NCBI GenBank assembly: GCA_033964015.1
Contig: CM066919.1
Location: forward strand, 4,120,101-4,184,100
Source of the DNA: Scolanthus callimorphus
Lineage: Eukaryota; Cnidaria; Anthozoa; Actiniaria; Edwardsiidae
DNA: 64,000 nt
Direction: 5' to 3'
The number at the start of each line of letters is the position of its first letter. Positions within the stretch are counted from its first letter, which is position 1. Below, in pieces: positions 52,028 to 62,118 of this stretch. A model generated the notes under the pieces. That model searched no databases. It was not told the origin of the DNA and saw nothing but the letters and a program-made list of their open reading frames with translations. The translations under genes were made by a program, and so were the position numbers.

Positions 52028-55000
52028 GTGATTTGTGTCGCTTCCAACGACCAGCAATACGCAACCAACCATGTATTGGATCTGGCAACCATTGACCCCA
52101 TCCCATCACACAGTTCCTTTCATTCGAGCAACAAAACTTCCCTCCGGGGAACTGAAATTGCTCATTCGAGCAACAAAACTTCCCTCCGGGGAACTGAAAT
52201 TGCTCATTCGAGCAACAAAAAAACTTCCCTCCGGGGAACTGATATTGTCCCTTTGGACACAATAAAGTCCCGTTTGGGAACAAGTGATAAATCTCAAGAC
52301 ATGAATAAGCGTGAAGTTGAGGTCAGTTTCCGAGCTGAATTGAAAACGAGTAATGGGAGATGTCTTGGTTGCCATGATACGCTACATGCTGACCGAACTG
52401 GCGTAATAAACATAGACATTCATTTGGATACTACTAGAGCTTTTCCAGGAAATGATGGAGAAGAGCTTTGTTATATTAATGAAAAAACTTGCATTAAAAA
52501 AGATGCATTAATTAGTGAAAAATCAGCCAACAGAACCCCTAGACCACGTGTGTCAAATTCTGTTAATCACAGAATAAGGGATAGAGAACCATCTAGAGTT
52601 CCTTTAAGAAAAGTGATGAAGTCACTAAAGATGAGAAAATTAAGAGAGAAATGCAAGTGTAATATCAAGAAATTGGTCCCTGTTTCCTCCATGCTGTATA
52701 ACATTGCGTCTAACTATAAGCAATGGAGAATAGATTATATAAAGAAGCAAAATAGCTTCTACAGCTATTATTTTGTGAAAGCTCAAACATATTGTACAGT
52801 GACGTATAATCGACCAGAGAAAAAGATTTCGCAGCATTGTCTTCCTGTCTTACATTCATGTTTGGAGACAAAAACTGCCTCTCACAAAAAAGCAGATTCT
52901 TATCCGAAAGGAATTGATACTTTTGAAGAATTGAATAACCATTTTGGTTTTAACAATGATGAAATAACTCAAACAGATATGCCAGCATATAACTTAGCAC
53001 AAAGGAATATTTTATTATCTGGGGACATTGAGTTGAATCCTGGACCAACAGCAAATAATGATAAAGTCTGTTCCAATTCTGTGTTTAAATGCAGACTGCG
53101 CAGATATGGGTTAAGACAATTAGATGTAGGAGGTTTTGGAAATTGCATGTTTATGGCTATTGCAGATCAGGTCTTCAATGATGCCCATCGCCATTTAGAA
53201 ATCAGGGCAGCTGGTATTCAATATTTGCAAAATAATCCTGAGCGGTTTATAGAAAGTGTCGTTATTGGAAATATTTCATGGTCAGAATACCTAACTAATA
53301 TGTCTGTGGAAGGAACATGGGGTGATCATGTTATCATGCAAGCAATAGCAGAAACTATGAATTTGAGGATACATGTTATTGAATCAAGTGAAAATTTTGC
53401 CGAGCTTACATTGGTTCAAACTCTGAATGTGTCAGAAAATACTAGATCTATTTTTCTGGGTCATATTGGGGAGATGCATTATGTCTCAACATCAGCTATT
53501 TTACCATCTGAAGGTGCTTCACCTGATATGATTAAAGCAAGTGCTGTAGATAATTCATCTGAACCAGTACTTAAGGTGTGTAAAAGCAATTGCACTAGTC
53601 TGCAAGAAAAGCAAACTAAGAATTCATTTGCCAATAGAGTTGAAATTCACTCGACGGAAGTATTTAAGGAAAATACAAATGCATGTTCTAGGCAAAATGA
53701 GAATAGTATATCGTTAAAGAGAAAATACTCTGAAACAAATTCACCACTTGAAAAAAAGGTGAGGCGTAATAATTACCAAAAAGAGTACCGGCTAAGAATG
53801 AAATCTGCTGATCAAATGAAAAAGCATAATGATTATCAAAGCATTTACAGATCAAAAATGAAATCCAACCAAAAGGCTAAAGAGAAAGAATATAAAAAAG
53901 TTTACAGATCAAAAATGACTCCTGATCAAATAGCAAAAGAGAAAGAATATCAAAAAAAATATCAAAAAGTTTACAGATCAAATAAAACACCAGAACAAAA
54001 AACAAAAGAGAAGAAATATCAAAGAGTTTACAGATCAAAAATGTCATCTTCACAAAAGTCAAGACCTGTAGAAAAGCAATGTGATGACTTTTCAAGTAAA
54101 GAAACAGCAATTTCAAAGTTCCATGACTTAGTTGCAGAGGGACCCCTGTATATTTGTAGTTGCTGTGATCAGCTATGGTATAGGCATGGTGTTATAAATG
54201 CTAAACATCTCAGAGAGTCAAATCCTGATGTTAATGGATATCTTACTAATAAGAAAAGTGTTGGAGATACTGAATGGGTTTGCAAAACTTGCAAAAGCCA
54301 TTTGATAAAGAATAATATTCCACCATGTGCTACTTTCAATGGGCTAGTATTTCCAAAAAAGCCAACATTTTTTGATTTGAACGAATTAGAGTGTAGATTA
54401 CTAGCACCAAGGATTGCTTTTGAAAAGCTGATGCAAGCCCCCAGGGGAAAGCAATATAAAATATATGGTAATGTTGTTAATGTTCCTGCCGATGTTACTA
54501 ATACAGTCAGCATGTTACCACGGTTATTAAGTGAAGATCACACAATTAAAGTAAATTTGAAAAGAAAACTACAATATAAAAGTTCAGCACTGTCATTGAA
54601 TATAAGGCCGAATAAGGTAGTACAAGCAGCACAGTGGTTGATGAATAATAGCAGTCTATATAAGGATGAGGGTATTGTTTTCAATCCAGAGTGGGCTATT
54701 CAATATGCCAAAGAAATTGAGCAGCATCAAAATATTGATGATAATGCTTGTGACCAATTATCGGAAACTGTTGAAAGCAGCAATGGTGAAGACGTAAATG
54801 ATGATGATAGTTTAAGTGAAGCTGAAGGCGAAACACCTGCTGGTGTCACTGATACTTTGTTGACTTCGACTGACTTTTTAGAAGACCATGAACGTCAGTA
54901 TGTATTAAATGTTGCACCAGGAGAGGGCCATAGGCCCTTAAGTATATTTAGGGACAAATTCTCAGAAGAATTAGCATATCCTGGAATATTCCTTGGTGAA

Positions 55001-57919
55001 CCAAGAGCACTAAAGAAGCAAATTCATTATAGTGATATATGTAAATCAGAGCTGAGAAGGTCAGATAGAAGGGCAGCTATGTGCATTGAAAATATTTTTT
55101 TCAAGGCTAAGAAAATGCAAATGAAAATTCTTCTAGGCAAGGCAACTATTGCACTCAGGAAATGTAAAGGGAATGATAAAAATCTCAATGCACATCGGTT
55201 AAAGCAGGCAGGTGCAATAGACAGGTTGATTCATTACGATGAGGGTTTTAAATTTCTTAGAGCTTTACGAGGTTCACCCCCATACTTTGAAAAGGCAAAA
55301 AAAGACCTTTTTGCTATGATAAGACAGCTAGGTCCAGCAACACTATTTTGCAGCTTCTCATCAGCAGAAACACAGTGGACCCATCTACTTAGAATCCTTG
55401 GCCATGTTATCGATCACAAGCAATATTCTGATGATGAAATAAAGAATCTTGACTGGGAGGATAGGTGTAGATTGATCCAAAGTGATCCTGTCACATGTGC
55501 CAGACATTTTGATTATCAAGTGAAGATATTTTTAAATAACTTTCTTCTAAGCTCTGCTGAGCCTCTAGGTACTATATCGGACTGGTTTTACAGGGTAGAA
55601 TATCAGCAACGCGGCTCGCCTCACATACATATGCTACTCTGGGTAGATTCTGCCCCAAAATTTCAAGAACAAAGTGATGTTCAAGTTATAGAATTCATTG
55701 ACAAGATAATAAGCTGTCAAAAAGCTATGGATAGTACTGAACTGTCTGATTTAGTCTGCCGGCAAGTTCATCGACATTCACATACATGCCGTAAAAATAC
55801 TAAAGCTGACTGCAGATTTAACTACCCTCAGCCTCCTATGAGACAAACAATAATACTCCATCCTTTAGATGATGATATGTCACAAAGTAAAGTTAAAACA
55901 CATAAAGCTACATGGAAGTTGATTAAGAAGCATCTTGATGATATGAAGGAAGGCGAAGACATTTCCTTAGATCAGTTACTTTTAGATCTCAATGTGACAG
56001 AGGAAAATTATCTCCTTGCTATATGTTCATCACTAAATGCTCCCACTGTTTTCTTGAAAAGAAATCCAAATGAGCTGAGAATTAACAATTATAATCCTGC
56101 TTGTCTTAGGGCATGGAGAGCTAATATGGATATTCAGTTTGTGCTTGATGTATATGCTTGTGCTGTTTACATTGTAAATTATATTTCAAAGGGCCAGAAA
56201 GGCATGAGTGATTTGCTTCGTGAAGCTTGTACTGAAGCCAGGAAAGGGAATTTCTCAATTAAACAACAGGTTAGGGATATTGGTAGTAAATTTGTGAACA
56301 ATGTTGAAATCAGTGCCCAAGAAGCTATGAAGCCTATGAGAAAGTCATCTAGGGACATAATATTCATTAATACCTCACCTCCTCAAGAGAGGGTGGAGCT
56401 TCTAAAGCCATTAAATATTATAAAAGAAATGGATGATGACTGTGAGGAAATCTATACAAGTGGTTTGCTTAAAAGATATTGCAAGCGTCCATCCAAGCTA
56501 GAGCAAGTGACACTAGCAGACTGGGCTGCCTGGTATGATAGTACTGGTAAGCCATATGTAAAGCCATCAAATGAAAAAGACCCTGATGGTTTTCAGTCAG
56601 AGAGTTTTATTGACCATTTTGAGAATGATGATGATGATTTTGTTGGGTCATCTAAAAATCAATGTAGTAAAACTAAAAAAAGGAACAAAGCAAGAATTAT
56701 AAGAAGTGTATGGTTCAATAAAGAAGCTGAACCAGAAAAGCATTACCGTGAATTGATTATGCTGTTTACATCATGGAGAAATGAAGAAACAGACTTACTT
56801 GGGTCCTTCTCGTCTTATCAACAACGGTATAAAGTGATTGCTAAATTAATTGACAAGCAAATGGAGCAATATGCTGTGTGTAATGACGATTTTGATGAGA
56901 TACAGCAAAATATTAATGCATTAGAAGAAAGCTATGACACAATAGCACCTTGTACTCAGAATATTGAACAGCAAGACAGAGCTGAGGGCAACCAGGACTT
57001 ACATCCTGACTTCAATGAGACTTACAATTTGTCGGATGACATAGGGATTCCATCAGCTGATACCACTGAGCCATTAATCCTCAATGAATTAGGAGATGAT
57101 GAGTATAGAAATGTGGTGCAAATGTTGAATAAAGAACAGAAAGAATTCTTCTATCATGTTCTACATCTTATTAAGACATCTGATGATCCATTTCACTGTT
57201 TCTTGAGTGGTGGAGCAGGTGTAGGCAAATCACATGTCACTAAAGCCTTGTATCAAGCTGCTTTGAAATACTATAACACAAGAGCTGGTGATAGTTTTAC
57301 AGAAATCAAAGTATTAATGCTAGCACCTACTGGTAAGGCGGCTCACAACATCAAGGGTAACACTATACACAGTGCCTTAGCAATCCCTGCCTGTCAGTCA
57401 TTAAAAACTTATAAGCGTCTTGACTCAGGTAGACTGAATTCACTTAGATGTCAGTTTGGTGGCGTGAAACTGATATTTATAGATGAAATATCCATGGTTG
57501 GTAACACAATGTTCAATGTTCAAATAAACAATAGGCTGAAAGATATTAAAGGCAGTCCCTTACCATTTGGGGGTGTCAGTATCATTGCTATTGGAGATCT
57601 ATTCCAGCTACAGCCAGTTATGGATAACTATATTTTTAAAGAAATGGACAACTTTGAATATGGGATTTTGGCACCAAATATTTGGAAAGAGTTTTTCAAA
57701 ATGTTTGAATTAAAAGAAATCATGAGACAAAGAGAAAGCAAACAATTTGCTGAAATGCTAAACAGATTGCGAGAGGGTAACCACACACAAGAAGATATAA
57801 AGAAATTTAAAGGTCGCATATTGAAAGCTTGTGACAACTATCCCATTGATGCACCACACTTGTTTACTGAGAATGCTAAAGTCAATGACAGGGCAGAAGT
57901 ATACTATCAATGCTCATGA
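52028..57919 (+). CDS. Helentron polyprotein: 2A, OTU protease, Rep and helicase
   Basis: The frame is open from 52028; its first ATG is 52301. Residues are counted from 52028. A Cys/basic-rich leader ends in GDIELNPGP at residues 332-340, a full 2A consensus that would release it. An OTU protease follows (GGFGNCMFMAIADQ, Cys373; later IGEMHYVS supplies the His). Residues about 575-680 are lysine-rich repeats. A CSCC...CKTC cysteine region is next. Rep has GSPHIHMLLWVD (HxH metal site, near 55620) and YACAVYIVNYISKGQKG (Tyr site, near 56155). The helicase has LSGGAGVGKSH (Walker A, near 57204), LIFIDEISMVG (Walker B) and AIGDLFQLQPV. The frame is lost at about 57895 and continues in the next entry. 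Confidence 0.92.
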   Translation: MICVASNDQQYATNHVLDLATIDPIPSHSSFHSSNKTSLRGTEIAHSSNKTSLRGTEIAHSSNKKTSLRGTDIVPLDTIKSRLGTSDKSQDMNKREVEVSFRAELKTSNGRCLGCHDTLHADRTGVINIDIHLDTTRAFPGNDGEELCYINEKTCIKKDALISEKSANRTPRPRVSNSVNHRIRDREPSRVPLRKVMKSLKMRKLREKCKCNIKKLVPVSSMLYNIASNYKQWRIDYIKKQNSFYSYYFVKAQTYCTVTYNRPEKKISQHCLPVLHSCLETKTASHKKADSYPKGIDTFEELNNHFGFNNDEITQTDMPAYNLAQRNILLSGDIELNPGPTANNDKVCSNSVFKCRLRRYGLRQLDVGGFGNCMFMAIADQVFNDAHRHLEIRAAGIQYLQNNPERFIESVVIGNISWSEYLTNMSVEGTWGDHVIMQAIAETMNLRIHVIESSENFAELTLVQTLNVSENTRSIFLGHIGEMHYVSTSAILPSEGASPDMIKASAVDNSSEPVLKVCKSNCTSLQEKQTKNSFANRVEIHSTEVFKENTNACSRQNENSISLKRKYSETNSPLEKKVRRNNYQKEYRLRMKSADQMKKHNDYQSIYRSKMKSNQKAKEKEYKKVYRSKMTPDQIAKEKEYQKKYQKVYRSNKTPEQKTKEKKYQRVYRSKMSSSQKSRPVEKQCDDFSSKETAISKFHDLVAEGPLYICSCCDQLWYRHGVINAKHLRESNPDVNGYLTNKKSVGDTEWVCKTCKSHLIKNNIPPCATFNGLVFPKKPTFFDLNELECRLLAPRIAFEKLMQAPRGKQYKIYGNVVNVPADVTNTVSMLPRLLSEDHTIKVNLKRKLQYKSSALSLNIRPNKVVQAAQWLMNNSSLYKDEGIVFNPEWAIQYAKEIEQHQNIDDNACDQLSETVESSNGEDVNDDDSLSEAEGETPAGVTDTLLTSTDFLEDHERQYVLNVAPGEGHRPLSIFRDKFSEELAYPGIFLGEPRALKKQIHYSDICKSELRRSDRRAAMCIENIFFKAKKMQMKILLGKATIALRKCKGNDKNLNAHRLKQAGAIDRLIHYDEGFKFLRALRGSPPYFEKAKKDLFAMIRQLGPATLFCSFSSAETQWTHLLRILGHVIDHKQYSDDEIKNLDWEDRCRLIQSDPVTCARHFDYQVKIFLNNFLLSSAEPLGTISDWFYRVEYQQRGSPHIHMLLWVDSAPKFQEQSDVQVIEFIDKIISCQKAMDSTELSDLVCRQVHRHSHTCRKNTKADCRFNYPQPPMRQTIILHPLDDDMSQSKVKTHKATWKLIKKHLDDMKEGEDISLDQLLLDLNVTEENYLLAICSSLNAPTVFLKRNPNELRINNYNPACLRAWRANMDIQFVLDVYACAVYIVNYISKGQKGMSDLLREACTEARKGNFSIKQQVRDIGSKFVNNVEISAQEAMKPMRKSSRDIIFINTSPPQERVELLKPLNIIKEMDDDCEEIYTSGLLKRYCKRPSKLEQVTLADWAAWYDSTGKPYVKPSNEKDPDGFQSESFIDHFENDDDDFVGSSKNQCSKTKKRNKARIIRSVWFNKEAEPEKHYRELIMLFTSWRNEETDLLGSFSSYQQRYKVIAKLIDKQMEQYAVCNDDFDEIQQNINALEESYDTIAPCTQNIEQQDRAEGNQDLHPDFNETYNLSDDIGIPSADTTEPLILNELGDDEYRNVVQMLNKEQKEFFYHVLHLIKTSDDPFHCFLSGGAGVGKSHVTKALYQAALKYYNTRAGDSFTEIKVLMLAPTGKAAHNIKGNTIHSALAIPACQSLKTYKRLDSGRLNSLRCQFGGVKLIFIDEISMVGNTMFNVQINNRLKDIKGSPLPFGGVSIIAIGDLFQLQPVMDNYIFKEMDNFEYGILAPNIWKEFFKMFELKEIMRQRESKQFAEMLNRLREGNHTQEDIKKFKGRILKACDNYPIDAPHLFTENAKVNDRAEVYYQCS
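52121..52249 (+). repeat. Three 42-45-bp tandem repeats in the Helentron leader
   Basis: CATTCGAGCAACAAAACTTC starts at 52121, 52163 and 52205. Unit length is 42 (14 codons, HSSNKTSLRGTEIA); the third copy has three extra A, so the frame is kept. Confidence 0.95.
53765..54065 (+). repeat. Lysine-rich coding repeats in the Helentron polyprotein
   Basis: Six or so imperfect units around YRSKMTPDQIAKEKEYQK (15-18 residues; GTTTACAGATCAAAAATG recurs in the DNA). Highly basic and probably helical, a likely nucleic-acid-binding spacer between OTU and the cysteine region. Confidence 0.85.
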
Positions 57920-58622
57920 TAGTGTTATAGGAGCTGAATCTCGAGAGCTAAGGGATAAGATATTGAGGCAAATTCCGAGTGATCCTAGGAAAACCAAACA
58001 ATTACATGGTACGCTGAACTTGGCAGTAAGTGAAAGGACTGAAATATCTCTAAACACCAGAACAGATGATGGCATCACAAATGGTGCTAGTAATGTGATT
58101 AAACTTATGCAATTAAACCAAAACTTAGGTCCACCATCTGGTATAATCTGGGTAAAGTTTGACCATGCAGATGTTGGTGTGAAAACCAGACATGAAAACA
58201 GGCACCTGTATGTCAATAATATTGATCCCTTATGGACTCCTATCAAACCTGTCACAACACAATTTGCAGTTGGAAGAAATAGAACTGTACAAGTTGTTAG
58301 GAAACAATTTCCCCTTAGACCAGCCGCTGCAAAAACAATTCATAGATCACAAGGTGACACTGAAAGTAAAATAGTTGTTAACTTTGAAACAAGACGAGCC
58401 ATCCCTCACATCCATTATGTTGGGTTAAGTAGAGTGAGAACTATTGAAGGTCTGCACATCACTCAGCTTTGTGAAGATAAGATAACTGTCAATCCAGCTG
58501 TCCAAAAGGAAATGGCACGGCTCAGAACAGAAGGAAAACTTGATATATGTATCTCACCTATATATAATGCTGATGAATCAGCTATTAAGATATGTTTTCT
58601 GAATGCACGATCTTTGCATTAA
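57890..58622 (+). pseudogene. Helentron helicase C-terminal part, after a frameshift
   Basis: Continues the helicase after a one- or two-base shift near 57895. It carries GTLNLAVSERTEISLNTRTD, FPLRPAAAKTIHRSQGDT (helicase motif V region) and HYVGLSRVRTIEGLHI (motif VI). It ends at TAA 58620-58622 within LNARSLH, the start of the endonuclease, where homologous proteins would read on. Confidence 0.88.
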
Positions 58623-59231
58623 CACATCAAGGATATACGTGCAGACTTGAATTACGTAAGCACAGATATTACAATTATTTCAGAAACACGATTTTATCAA
58701 AGAGATAGCAACGATATGTATAATATTGGTGAATATAGCTTATTTCGTAATGATGCTACATCAAATATTTACAATGAAAGGCCATATGGTGGGACTGCAA
58801 TATACAGCCGCATTGATTACTATCCTGGGTATCCATATTGCTTTAATCGTAATGGAATAGAAGTATCAGTCATCCGAATGATGATAGCTCCGCATATAAC
58901 AGTCATAGCTATATATCGCCCTCCTACTGTTCCTATAAGACAACTGTGTGCTTTTGTAGAAGAAATTTTGAATTTGCCATTAACAGTCCTGAAAGTTTTT
59001 ATTGGAGATTTTAATGTGAACTGGTTTAATATTCCAGACAGGACGCCCCTGTACAATGTTTTTGTAAGAGATAACCAATACAGGCAGATGATATCTTGTT
59101 ATACTACAGATAATAAAACTTGCATTGATCACATTTACACTAATATACCAGAAGCAGTGAAAGCAGGTGTATTGGAGACTTATTTCTCTGATCATAAAGC
59201 AGTTTATACACTACTGAATTGTCTTTCATAA
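58623..59231 (+). pseudogene. Helentron apurinic-type endonuclease domain
   Basis: In frame with the preceding segment after the TAA. Motifs: TIISETRFYQ (catalytic Glu), GGTAIYSRIDYYP, VIAIYRPPTVP, FIGDFNVNWF (Asp and Asn), CIDHIYTN and FSDHKAVY (Asp-His). This is the exonuclease-endonuclease-phosphatase fold shared with LINE endonucleases; in Helentrons it is the C-terminal domain of the Rep/helicase protein. The single TAA looks like a point change in a Lys codon between LH and HIKDI. TAA at 59229 ends the polyprotein. Confidence 0.88.
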
Positions 59232-59523
59232 ATGGATTATTGAGAAACCTATTGACTACTTTCTATTGACTACTACTTAAAGTATCACAAACCACTCTAT
59301 GCATTACTAAAGATTTCTTGAAGATCACTGTTATTTTTGAGGTATCATCTCCTGTATATTTGATCAATGTGACTAATAACCACACTCTGTCACATAAAAC
59401 TCCTAATGTGATTTAATCTTAGTGATATGAAGTAAAAACCTGTATAACAAGCACTGTTTTGTTTTGTTGTACCTTTAGATCGAATATATTTGAACAGTCA
59501 CAGACTGTTTTCAAGAATTGACA

Positions 59524-61042
59524 TGGATCAGCTTCCGCATCCAAGGTAAGCAACAATGCAATGCTCTGTCTTTCCTCTCTTTTTCTTTTTAACTCATATC
59601 ATTAGATTCTATCTAACAAATGTATTGTATTCCTTGCAACCAGCAGCCAAGATAACACACCATCCTGTAAAGAAAAACCTGCAAAAATTACTGATGAACG
59701 ACAAGGAGCACCTTTGCAAGGTTAGAATAATTTGGATAAAAAAAGTTGCTGGAATACCATTTTCACTGTCATTTTATGGAGCAGCCATGAATTATTGGGG
59801 GGAAGGAGGGTGGCGAAATTTCTTCCGAGTACTACTCACTGCATTCTGGAAGTGTTTAAAATCTCAAAAACTCCCGCCTGTTAGAGCCAAAAATGTGTAG
59901 CCCCAATAATTGATGACCGCCCTTTTGTGCTACTCCCCAATCCTTTGATTGGAAACTACTCCTCGGACAAGACAGACATGAAAAAGAATACATGAAGAAA
60001 TATTAAGGTGCTGTCTGTCTGTGTGTGTTTCATCAGATCTTGAGGGTTATGTCCATCAACTGACGGAAGTCAGAGAAGCCAGAAACAACAGCACCGTCAA
60101 GTTCTTCGAATGTAAGGTCCAAACTTCAGAAGACACCGCTGTCTCCGCTGTTTGCTACTCGCCTGAAAAACGGAAGCATATTCTTCAACACTTCCAGCAA
60201 AAATCACCAGTGAAGATTGTGGGACTTAAAAGAAAACACGACACAGACTACCAAATTCCTAAGAGTGCTCAAATTAAGAGAACATCACTAAGCTTTTCGT
60301 ACAATCAAGCATGTACAGCAAATCTGATCAAAGTAAGAGATGTTCATGCTGCAAACTTGTACCAACAAGTAGATATCAAAGTTAAGATTATCTTAAAGCC
60401 AGAAATCAAACAGGCTATAATTTATAATGGACAGGCACATTATAAGGTCGAATGCCTAGTTGCAGATGAGTCAGGACCGCTAAAGCTAATCTTATGGGAA
60501 GATGCGATCGATAAGGTACAGGCTGGAAAAAGCTATCACTTCCAAAACATGAAAGTACGAATGTTTGCTGATGAAACATATGTTAACACAAACGAATCCA
60601 CAACAATCACACAAATTCAAGATATTTCAAACATTGATCTAGAGTCACCAGAAATATCAGAGAATCTAATCGTTGGTCAGTGTCTTGGAGTAGAAATAAA
60701 ACGGCACTCGGCTTGCATTGCATGTAACACTACCATTGAACCAATTCCGCAAGAGGAATCATTTACATGTCAAAAGTGCAAAATGACAATATTAACATCA
60801 TGTCTAAAGCCCAAGCTTGTCTGTCAACTACTAGTCAAAAGTGAAAATAAGCTTGTTAGTTCACCTGTTTCAATGATGCGATTGAAAGCTTTCTTCGCAT
60901 CACCAACGTCACTCAGCCCATCACAGATTTAACCGTAGCACAGTTGAAAGATTACCTTCTACATGGTAATCAATTGAACATGATTGTGGATAAATCTTCA
61001 AGATTACTAGTTCAGTTTCTACCTCTTGGAACCCCACTGTAA
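59524..61042 (+). pseudogene. Helentron RPA-like single-strand-binding protein, three exons, one late frameshift
   Basis: Exons 59524-59546 (MDQLPHP), 59647-59720 and 60037-61042 join in phase (AG/C, then G/AT). Exon 3 carries an RPA1-like OB fold (DLEGYVHQLTEVREARNNST, QVDIKVKIILKPEI, GPLKLILWEDAI) and a Cys4 zinc ribbon (CIACNTTIEP ... CQKCKM) near 60715-60785. This layout matches RPA proteins carried by Helitrons, thought to protect single-stranded intermediates. Near 60855 the frame shifts by one base; the shifted reading continues (CFNDAIESFLRI, LKDYLLHGNQL) to TAA 61040. No other protein lies between it and the endonuclease. Confidence 0.82.
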
Positions 61043-61835
61043 CAACCAGAGAGATGGTAACTATTTCAGTTCCTAAGGTTACAATTTAACAATGGACCAG
61101 TTAAAATATGATCGGCTTTTTAACTAGGCTATTCAGCATTCACATCCGTTTGTTTTCTATTGTCGTTGTATTAGTTAATTAATAAAGTTTATCCTTAGTC
61201 AATCGAACTATTTAAAAAAAAATCATTTGAGCTCCATCCTAGATCTCCAACAACGATTTACTGTGACGTTCCATGACTGAATGGAATAATCTTTGAATCA
61301 GTTAAACTTTTCGATAACCCAACGCAAACCTTAAATAATTCACCAATCTAATTAGGTTTCAACAAATTCCTCGATTGACACGTTACACGTTTAAATAGTT
61401 TCGCTTTCTTTCCTGATATTATATTCATACATGTTAGCTTCTTGTTGGTTTTGTTGCATATACACTAATTGATCAAACATTTATTTTAATAAACTGTTGC
61501 GTTAAATATCTGCTTTGTGTTTTTCCAAGGGGGGTCACGACTCCGAGAGTTTTCCGAGGGTGGTATGTCAGAAAAAATCGCTCTTCCGTGGTTCTTTCCG
61601 AGGGACCAGCCCGCAAACTTGCAATTTCCGAGGTAGAAGATTTGCTCTTCCGTGGGTATTTCCGGAGCCAAATTCGACCTCTTTCGTACATATATAGTAG
61701 GGGGGCTGCGGATGGAATGGCCCCTAAACCAACATCAACAACTAGACAGCAAAACTATACAATACATAATCGCCGAATCAAAGTTCCCCTCCCTTTGAAG
61801 CTGTTATATAATTGTTCATTTTCTATGTATTATGT
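61043..61835. other. Spacer with a degenerate tandem repeat
   Basis: Two related stretches with GCTCTTCCGTGG and TTTCCGAGG occur at about 61578-61610 and 61644-61668. No gene recognised. The Helentron 3' end should be in this stretch. Confidence 0.4.
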
Positions 61836-62118
61836 ATACACCTATTTCAGAAAAGGTTGCACCGTCACAACTGTCTGTTGTAGCCCGCGATGCATTATGG
61901 AGAAAATAGTTATATCAAAACAGAATCATGGACTCTGGTTTTCAAGACAAATAGTCATACTTATCACCCTGCTTTATGCCAAATGATTCTACAATATTGC
62001 TCGCAATAAATATTTTACTGGATTTTACACGAGAATTTCGCTCTTCTTAGTTTCTTCCATGATGCATTGCGGGCTACAACAGACAGTTGTGATGGTGCAA
62101 CCTTTTCTGAAATAGGTA
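61836..62118. mobile_element. Foldback MITE, 283 bp
   Basis: CCTATTTCAGAAAAGGTTGC at 61841 recurs inverted (GCAACCTTTTCTGAAATAGG) to about 62116. Arms are about 65 bp and include ACAACTGTCTGTTGTAGCCC and its inverse. Noncoding. Confidence 0.85.

Larger units (their letters stand above)
52028..61042 (+). mobile_element. Helentron (Helitron-like rolling-circle element), coding span
   Basis: One long polyprotein (OTU protease, Rep, PIF1-type helicase, endonuclease) with a frameshift near 57895 and a stop at 58620, then a separate RPA-like gene, all on the plus strand. The OTU plus endonuclease combination is known from Helentrons. The outer ends are not defined: Helitron ends are short and I could not pick them by eye. 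Confidence 0.85.

Noticed and set aside
61473..61697. Overlapping 60-72-codon frames on both strands
   Set aside because: They arise from a degenerate CTTCCG/CGGAAG tandem repeat and show no family pattern.
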